From the NCBI RefSeq assembly GCF_018143015.1, contig NC_054752.1:2542001-2606000 (forward strand): a stretch of DNA of 64,000 nucleotides, given 5' to 3'. The notes beneath the pieces are model-generated. The model ran no database searches and had not been told where the DNA came from. It worked only from the letters and a program-made list of their open reading frames with translations. The position numbers and the translations under genes were made by a program. The DNA is from Lytechinus variegatus. Lineage: Eukaryota; Echinodermata; Echinoidea; Temnopleuroida; Toxopneustidae. Shown here piece by piece: positions 24,440-33,300 of this stretch. Each line of letters begins with the position of its first letter. Positions within the stretch are counted from its first letter, which is position 1.

Positions 24440-25880
24440 CCCTATTTAAAGTATGAGCGCGACGACCGTGCGAGCTAAACAAGTTTGAAATTTCAAGTAT
24501 TTTGTCCTGAAAATTGAACATTCTGGGCAATGTTTGTAAACCTGGGGGGCGTTTCATGAAAGGACTTGTCGGACGATTTATCTGACAAGTCCCATTTTAT
24601 CCGACAGTTACCATAGGAACAGTGCCTCTCAGCCAATCAAAATCATGGAAAGATGTCAGATCTGACAACTTGTCGGATGAAAATATTGATGAAACGCTCC
24701 CCAGAACAAGATGCGTATGTAACTAGATAATTACTGCAAGCGCTAAGCGCGAGCAGAATTTTTTTATAATGCGTTCTGGCCTTGTCGGAAAAGGACCTGG
24801 TAAGGACGTTGCAGTTAGCCATTAAGAATAATGCGAGCACGAAGCGCTAGCTGAAATTTTTTGACGTTCCGGCCTAAAAAATTAACGTTCTTTGCACTTT
24901 TGTAATCATGAACTGTATATGTATATAACTAAACAATTGATGCGAGCGCAAAGCGCTAGAATAAAAAATTGAGATTTCAAAACTAAAACTAAAAACGAGA
25001 CACTCTCTTCATGTTTTGTAAATCATTAAAAATATTGGGTATAATTTGGTATCTTCCTACATTAATAATGCGAGCGCAAAGTGTGAGCAGAAATTTTTTT
25101 CATATTCTGATCTGGAACTGGATATATAGGCTCATAATGATTTAAATATAGAACAAGCTGCGTATCTGAATAAACATGCGTGCACGTATTTCAGATTTTA
25201 ACCTAGAAATCTGGGTATTCTAAATACCCTTTTTCATCATGAAAATCGATAAAGTGAGCGCGAAGCGCGTGCTTAAATTATTTTATGCTCTGTATTTCAA
25301 GAACTTTGTAGGAAAATTGCGAGGTGGATCTGAAAAAGGGTCAGTTTATGCTTTGTATTTCAAGAACTTTGTAGGAAAATTGTGAGGTGGATATGAATCA
25401 CAGTCGAAAAAAAAAATCTGATATGTTTCATTATCATTACTTTGAGTTTTGACATAGGACCGGGACATTCTAAGAACATTATGTCATAATCTGAAAATGA
25501 TGAGTATCTTTCTATTTCTCTTCCTAAGCGGGAGATGCTACTTGTCGATATTCCATTCTGAAAAGGGTCAACTTGATTATAAAATTAATAACTTACTCAT
25601 TAATCTAAAAGCCTAATGAGAGCGAGGAATCAGTTAATTTATTATGACCTGAAAAATTGACATTTAAAGCACCTTTTTAATTATGAATAAGATGCATGAA
25701 TTAATATAATTTTAACAACCAATGCGAGCGCAAACCGCGAGTCGAAATTTTTGATAAACTGTCATGAAATTATATATATTGACCTCTAAATTTGATATTT
25801 AAGCTTCGTATTGAGCATGATATAATATAAATCACCTAAAGTCAATGTGAGCGCCAAGCGCGAGCGAAAATTCTATATTG
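24440..25880. repeat. Cluster of irregular repeats with AATGCGAGCGCAAAGCGCGAGC core
   Basis: About nine cores lie near 24455, 24738, 24829, 24940, 25069, 25254, 25619, 25721 and 25845. Each is followed by an AT-rich AGAAATTTTT stretch and often by CCTGAAAAATTGACATT. Spacing ranges from roughly 90 to 365 bases, so this is an interspersed array rather than a clean satellite. There is also a direct duplication of TTTATGCTCTGTATTTCAAG-type sequence at about 25280 and 25346. Confidence 0.85.
24542..24704. mobile_element. MITE with CTGGGGGGCGTTTCAT ends
   Basis: Left end CTGGGGGGCGTTTCATGAA; right end TTGATGAAACGCTCCCCAG. The body has paired TTGTCGGA and TCTGACAA words. It interrupts the GCGAGCGC cluster, so it is younger than that array. 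Confidence 0.85.
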
Positions 25881-26397
25881 TTTAGTGACATGAAATATTT
25901 TTTAAAATTATTTTCCAAGTCTCCCCCCCCCCATCTTATTTTGTTCACTCGTCTTCCTCCACGTCTGGGCTGCATTCTAGCCTTCTCCCTCTTATGCTTC
26001 CCCTTTTCCCCTCTCTTTTCTTTTTTCCCTTTTTTTATTCTTTTTTTTTTGCTCCGCCAATAGGGGGGGGGGGGGGCCTCGCCCCCCTAGATCCGCCTAT
26101 GACAATGAATGTGTTATTTGCTGAATCTATAACATAATTAGAATTTAATTTCAATATGCATTTTTTTCCAGCTCGCTTTGCTGGCGACTTTTAAACAAAT
26201 TTTCCCACATTGCTATCTGCAGCTAAATTTGCCCCTTCCAAATTATTTTGTTCATTACGAAACTGAGTTGAATAAATGTGTTGTGTAAAAGTCAATATAT
26301 ATTCTGTATATACCCGGGATTTGATTAAAGATAGCGGCATTAATCTGCGAGATTTAAATGGCTTTGATCACGCTGCTGCCGCAAAGAATCCTGTTCT

Positions 26398-26610
26398 CAG
26401 TGGCGTACAGACCACAATAAAAGGATTGGAAAGCTAGAGAGAAGAGTGAAATATACTATTCTCTGGATATCATGTCAAAATCTATCACAAAATTGGATTT
26501 TGTAGCAAAATGTCAAAATTTTTGCTCGCTCGCAACCTTTTTTTTAAGATAAATTTTGTCCGATATACGCAATGGCCCTTTCAAAATCGTCGCCTCATAA
26601 CACCATTACG
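26398..26610. mobile_element. hAT-like MITE with probable 8-bp target duplication
   Basis: It starts CAGTGGCGTACAGACC and ends ACACCATTACG. The flanks CCTGTTCT (26390-26397) and CCTGTTCA (26611-26618) match at 7 of 8 bases. The body contains GCTCGCTCGCAACC, shared with 21560-21772 and 24109-24260. An alternative right end three bases further in (CGCCTG) is possible. Confidence 0.65.
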
Positions 26611-26640
26611 CCTGTTCATGCCTTGATACAGGGAAATGTT

Positions 26641-26675
<35 letters not shown>
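26641..26675. repeat. Poly-C homopolymer, over 30 bases
   Basis: Near-uninterrupted C run. The Pro-rich and Gly-rich open frames across it are artefacts. It lies about 290 bases upstream of the TATA box of the downstream gene. Confidence 0.9.
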
Positions 26676-26678
<3 letters not shown>

Positions 26679-26962
26679 CACCGACGGGCCCATGTTACGC
26701 TGCTGCTTCTTTCTTCCCTTTACTCCCAATTTTTCTTTTCTTTCCTCCACTGGAACATCATTGGGTCGATCCCCCCCCCGCGCCCCCGATATACCGTCTC
26801 TTCTTGCATTGATCCCATTGAGCTCCAGGCGACAACTGTGAACATGTTCAGTGTTTATTATTGACATATTACCGAATGCGCTATATTTAGCTCCATGCTG
26901 CCAGCGTTTAGCAAAATACGCGATTCTGATTGGCTACCCAAAATAGACGTCTGCTACTTCCG

Positions 26963-26969
26963 TATAAAA
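26963..26969 (+). promoter_or_regulatory. TATA box of the Ubl-Ubl-vWA gene
   Basis: TATAAAA lies 184 bases upstream of the ATG at 27153, predicting initiation near 26993-27000. An inverted CCAAT box (GATTGGCTA) lies about 35 bases upstream, at 26928-26936. Spacing and order fit a simple RNA polymerase II core promoter. Confidence 0.65.
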
Positions 26970-27152
26970 CCCACCCTAAACACGGAAGAAAGGTTCACAA
27001 CATAAAATGGAACTGTAATTTTTGAACGTTCCACAGACTGAGGAGACATTCAGACTATTAACGTCGTGGGACTGGGCATTCGATAAACATTTTACCCGGA
27101 ATAGTGTGTCGATTGTTTGCAACATCAACCTGGTATAGATTTAACGCAAATC

Positions 27153-27377
27153 ATGGGTTTTGACACGAAACAAGTGCAGGTGAAGCTGACCGCTGGTCGC
27201 ACCGTTCGCATCCCCGTAGTTGCGGCGATGACGACCCAACAGTTATGCGAGAAGGTGGCGGAAGAGGAGAAAGCTCCCGCTGATGTCATTACTCTCAAAT
27301 TCGGTGGTAAGGTCTTGAAGAGGAGCAAGACGATGTATGATTATCTTGTCAGGGAAGAGATGGAACTAAAAGTGAAG
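27153..27377 (+). CDS. Ubl-vWA gene, coding exon 1 (first ubiquitin-like domain)
   Basis: ATG in the context AATCATGG; donor GTGAAG|GTACGT. 75 residues cover nearly the whole beta-grasp fold. An open frame extends 5' of the ATG without another ATG. Confidence 0.92.
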
Positions 27378-30300
27378 GTACGTATCCAGGCCCCAAATCT
27401 AATACATTCATGAATCATTCATTAATTGGTTGCATTGTGTTATCTGTTACTATACTGAGACAGAAAACCGACATGTTTGAGGAGTTACGTTACTTTTTAA
27501 TTGTTTTAGTTCTCCTCAGACCAAAAGCTTCCTATATTTCTCCTGTTTGCTGGTTGTTCCATTGAACTACATTGCATGGCTCTCTGCTTACAATTTCAGA
27601 AATAGAACTTTTAAATAAATCCCAGGACTAGAAACTAATGAGTTTCTATAGTCTCGGGTAGCCTGGAGGCTTCTGGGGAGTAAAAGTCATCTACTAACGT
27701 AGGCTTACTCTGATGACTTATACTCCCCAGAAGCCTCCAGGCTAGTCTCGGGTGGCTGACAGAAAAATAATTTTGTGAATAATTGTTTGGCCTATATGGG
27801 TACTCCAGATGGTTTTCAAGCTGTTTCTTAATTGCCTGAATTATAAACAAGTCTACCCAAATTTTCATTGATTTACTCTACCTCCCTGCAATAAACACCT
27901 TGAATTTTAACCCATGGAACTCCCGCCCGCGAGCCCAGGACCTTACCGTGTAATTGACCATACTCACGGGACTAGCTTGATTTATGGTCTAAATATTTCT
28001 CCAAATGACTTGTGAAAAGAGAAATTATGCACTTACCATGATTGTATGGATGAAGGTCTAACGAGTGGCAGTTTTCCTGACATCTGGGCACAGACTGGAA
28101 CCTCAAAAAAATGAAAAGTTCTCTCCTACCCCCGTCTCGATCGGCCATTTTTGTTAAGAATTGCAACAAAATGGCCAATCAAAACGGGGGTAGAAGGAGA
28201 GAACTTTTCGTTTCAATAAATATGAATGAAAATTGAAATTGTATTTTGACATTTTATTCTTTCAGCTTTTGGCAAAAGAAACTCTGAACATCAACCTGCA
28301 TCTTCCTGGTAAGGACAAAGAAGTCGTCTCAGTGAAGATCAACAATACATCATGTCACTCAGAAATTAAAACAAAGCTGGGAGAAGCAAAATCACATCTT
28401 GCTGGGAAATACACAACCTTTCATGTAAGTAACTTCATTTCAAATTATTAGAATAACAAAATCCCAGAAATGTCAGTGATAAGGATGAAAATAGCCATAT
28501 TCAAATTATTTAGAAAAATAGAGATAGTTTAGCGACCATCAGCCAAGGAGGACATTAAATGATTATTAACATTATCATTATTATCATGATTACTCTTATT
28601 ATTTTCTATCATTATTATTATTGTTGTTATTTGTACTACCCTTATCCTATAAGGCCGAATCAATTATATGAAAATGTATGATCTTAGAAATAAAAACTCC
28701 AAAAAGGTGGGTTCTTAATGTCTTTCTGAGATGAGAAAGTTGTGTCATGCTGCTGCGCCCCCATTATTTTGTAGACAAATCCCGAATCTCTTATGTCTAA
28801 ACTTCAAAGAAACTGGACTACTATACAGATAAAACATGATTAAGGCTTCCTTTTCTGTTGCAATCTTGAAGATCAAAATTAATTTACATAGGTGAGAAGG
28901 AAAGAAGGAAATCAACAACATGGTTTTGCAGGAGATTCTTATTCTTGAGACTGTCAAACGAAACTACATGTAATGTCCGGCTACGTTCGTTCTAAGTTTT
29001 GGATCAGCGTTCAGCGCCATCTTAACTCAACAATTTTACGTGAATTTTAATTCCATTTTGTGTTTGTAGATTGGCAACATGGAGCTGAAGATGACAGACT
29101 ATGCCTATGAAGACTGTCTGAAGGACGAAGAGAATATCATTGTTAAATTCCCTAATGATAATCAGGGAACAGAGGAAGAAGAAATGCAGGAAGATGAGAG
29201 ACAGGTTTGTTTGAAAAAAAGATAAGCTTTTATCCCCCCCCTGTCTATCAATTTCTTTTCTTACTATTATGTGCATTATGAGAGATACATACCCGTAGTT
29301 TTTTTTTAATAAAAGAAATCGTGATTTCACTCCTTGGGCGTAGATAGATGCATGACATCATGCTCTTCAATCTTGCAGATGACATACTATATCACCCCCC
29401 CTCCCTCGCCCAAACCTGAATGCTGCTTTAATCTATGCCAGTGTTTCACCCCTGCTGTAGAAATTACGAACGATTGATCTTAAGTAAAAGGTAAACAATA
29501 TGAATGAATTGATATGAATTAAAAAACAATCAAATGAAGGAGTATTTATTCTTTGAAAGCTACCATGTCCATTATTTGTTTTATCCACGTTTTATTTTTG
29601 CCAGGCAATTTGTATGAATTATGAACTATACCTGTCTTCTTTTTCTAGATATTTTAATCCCCCTCATTCACCTCTCATATACATCAAGATTAAATTGAAG
29701 TGTGAATTTGTTGTAAAGAATATTGGAATATTAGTCACTTATTATTTTACTTCAATTTGTTTCAACAGGAAGTCCTGAACAGCTTTGCATCGAGTATGTC
29801 CTCACGACGGAAAGTGGATATTGTGTTTTCCTTTGACACTACAGGAAGCATGTATTCTCTTTTATCAACGGTAAGGTCAAATCCAAGGTCACTTTGTAAT
29901 TGTATCACATCAATGTACATCTACTGTATGGCCTGTTCCATAATACTTTTATGATAACAAATTTGCAATAACAATTGAAAGCTACGTTCATCTGATTGGC
30001 TGATATAATCTTGTTTTAGAAATTATGCGTTTATTTCTTGAAGAAGTCTTTATGAAATCCTGGTATCCTGGTATGAGTCAGTGAATAAAAAGAACCATTT
30101 TGATGTTGATTTCTGAGGCGGTTCCTGTCTGACCTAAAAGTTTGCTTTTATTATTAGTAGAACTGTGTTTTTATTCTGAATGCTGGACAAATAATAAACT
30201 GCCTTTAACTCTTTGCCCGCTTTGTTAGACTACAGTCACATACAGCAGACTGCCAAGTTCGACTAAAGGCCACCGCACACCTTACGATTGTTTGTGATCC

Positions 30301-33300
30301 GATTTTGGAACAAATCGCATTTTGCTCATTTTCTGAAAATTTGAATGGAACATATCATTTTATTTAAGGTTAAAATTAGTTGAAAGAATACTAATATAAC
30401 CATTTTGAAAGATTGCAAGCCTTTATGTTTTGGAGTAAAGGCCAATTTAGTTTCAAATCGTAGCCAATTGTACGACTGCTATGACGTCATTACGACTAGA
30501 TATTAAAATTGCTTTTATTTTAAGAAGGATAGCATAGTTTGAACATAGGTATTCGCATGATGATTTAGAACATTACACAATAAGATATTCCAAGTCTCAA
30601 TATTAGCATCAAATTCTACTACATTTTATTCTGAAATCGGGTCGCAGACCAATCGTAAGGTGTGCGGTCGCCTTAAGCTCATTTTCACATTCACATTCTA
30701 TTCACTATACACACAGAGCTTTAATAATAAAGTTTATTGTTCATAAACACATACAAAATTGTGATGCATGCATCACATTGTCATTATACCATATACACAC
30801 AAAGCTTTTCTTTACAATTAACTAATCAAAAGCTATTGTGAGCTGAATTAGTATAGTCCATGTAAAACCCCTTTTAAATTTGCACCTTGAAATAAATGTG
30901 GCGCAGGAGTGATTTTGTCCATGGCGGGCAAAGAGTTAAACCAAAGATTGTAAACTTCCTGTAGTGTATATGATTCATTCAATCAGTGGTACGTGTAATC
31001 CTGTCTGATGGACCACTTCCTGAATCTGATATATCTTGGTATAGTGGTCCATGAACCTGCATGCAGTAGCCAGTAATTATGAGATCAATTTACGATATGA
31101 TAGTTGTGATACTACTACCTTGTAGATCAACCATGCATAACTTGTTTGAGTGTAGAATTCACTGTTAAAATATATAATGTGTAATTTTGTATTTGTTAAT
31201 CTTCTTTCTGTATAAGGGAGTCTTCACAGGTCTAAAAGGTGCTATATAAAAATGTGATTTTTATTTTCCTGTTATTATCATTGTTGTTATTATAATTATC
31301 ATTATAGTTATTACTGTTATTACCATCATCATTATTGTTATTGTTGTTGTTATTATTATTATTGTTATCATTATTATTTTTATTATTATTAGTAGTAGTA
31401 ATAGTAGTAGTATTATCATTATTATTATCGTTATTATTATCGTTAACACAGGAGCGCCAAATCCGAGAGAAATTGCGAGAGTCTGTTACCCGTCTCATGT
31501 CAGACATACCAAACATTCAGATCGGCCTGATGGCTCACGGAGACTACTGTGACGAGCACTCATATGTCATCAGAAAACATGACATCTCAGCAGATATGGC
31601 TGATCTGGTCCAGTTTGTACAAGCTACTGAGGGCAGCGGAGGCGAAGGACCATTTGCTGTAAGTCTTTAATGACAAACTGTCTGTCGTATCATGTGATCC
31701 TCAAATTGGCAAGCATGCTTCAAAATGATGGATTTTATGGACAGCTCTCCGTTGTGCACAGTATTTCAGGTTTTTCCCCTTGATTTGGATTATCTGCACC
31801 TGACCTTGACATGTAGAAACTTACTTAGCTTGTAATGGAATCATATAGCTTTGCAGGGGTGTAATAATGAGCTTATTGCTATCAAAAGTTTTGGTCAGTT
31901 TGATTTATTAATTGCCTTTGCGATTCCCTAATTTGAAAAAGTGAGACGATGATTTATTAAACCATATCTACCTTGATCAATTGTAAAGTAAATTCAAGAA
32001 TCTAAAATCCTTCGTACAGTATGTAGAAAACAATAATATTTGGTTCCAAAGAATGTAAAGGATCTTGTCAAGCTTATTATGCATCAGCTCATAGCCTGAG
32101 ATGATGACATCAGTATCTTCTAAAGATCTCCAAAGCGAATTCACTGGTAAATAGTTGTAGCCCAGTGGATAATTAATCTAAGGGCTTTGAAAGGGAAAGT
32201 CGTGGGTTTGAATTTCAGCTGCATGTGGCGTATTTTCCTTCAGCAAGTAATTTATCCTCATTGTACGCTCTCAACCCAGGTGAGGTAAATGGGTACCTGG
32301 CAGGCATTGATTCTTCAACACACTTCTGCAAGCTGTAAGAGGCTGCTATGCTGAAGCTGGGATAGTACATCTAAGTACGTTCCTTTGGAAGTGCATCATA
32401 GTGTGTTATAACTTTATACAAGAACTGTATATTCATTTGTATTATTTATCACAATTTCCTTTGAATTTTACAGTGCTATGAATGGGTTCTGAGACATGCC
32501 AATGGTTTATCGTGGAGAGAAGATGCTGCGAAGGCTTTGGTCATCATCGGGGATGTCGTGCCACATCCTCCCTCATATACAGACATCAATATCAACTGGC
32601 GGGATGAGCTGCAAGAGCTGTGTGACAAGGACATCAAGGTAGATACTGTTCTTCAAAGCTGCTAGATTCGTCAGTGGCACTTGTTGTTGCATGGTGTCTT
32701 TCACTCTTATTTTGATGTAGATGCCTTGTGCATCCTGTGAATTGTTATATGGGCAATACAGTTATTAATAACAGTATCATGTAGGATATCAAGGTAGATA
32801 CTGTTCTTCAAAGAATTCATCAGTGGCGCTTGGTGTTGATGTATTCTTTAAACTATTGTCTCAAATGCTATAGGTGGCTAAACACTAAGCATCTTTTGCC
32901 ACATCATACGACCATCACATTTTCCAGATATGAACAATTTTACTGTTGACCTACCATTGTTTATTTATGGTACATGTGTAAAGCCTTGTCTGCTTTTGGA
33001 AAGTGCTTACTGTATTTTCAGAATGGCTTCTTGGGTCAGATCTTTTTTCATTACAAATGTCTATTATGTGAGCAAAACGAATATCCATGTGGACAATAAA
33101 ATGAAATTGAATTTGAATTGAATATACATGCTCCTATATCCTGTTCCTGTCTCCATTTATACAAACATAAATCAAAGGCATGTCCCTTTAGCGTAGAAGC
33201 TGATACTATTTGGAAAGCTATATGATATTGTTTCTAGCTACTATCCTTTGTCTTCTTCTTTTTTATAATCAGGTGTATGGTGTTCAAGCGATGGATAATA

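Larger units (their letters stand above)
24000..26101. mobile_element. Composite region bounded by CAGGGGCGGATC / GATCCGCCTATG
   Basis: CAGGGGCGGATC at 24000 and GATCCGCCTATG at 26090-26101 are inverted, and both sides carry CCGCCAATAGGG. The flanks AAACGATA and ACAATGAA do not make a convincing duplication, so a single 2.1-kb element is only one reading. Inside are a CAGTGGCGTAATAAGCC terminus (24109), a MITE (24542-24704) and the GCGAGCGC repeat cluster. No transposase frame is visible. Confidence 0.45.

Noticed and set aside
26572-26867. Pro-rich and Gly-rich frames
   Set aside because: They cross the poly-C homopolymer and show no conserved sequence.
27117-27152. N-terminal extension of the Ubl-vWA protein
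   Set aside because: The open frame continues upstream but has no ATG before 27153, which has good initiation context.
31232-31516. Poly-Asn and poly-Leu frames
   Set aside because: They are translations of the ATT microsatellite; only the plus-strand part after 31452 is a real exon.
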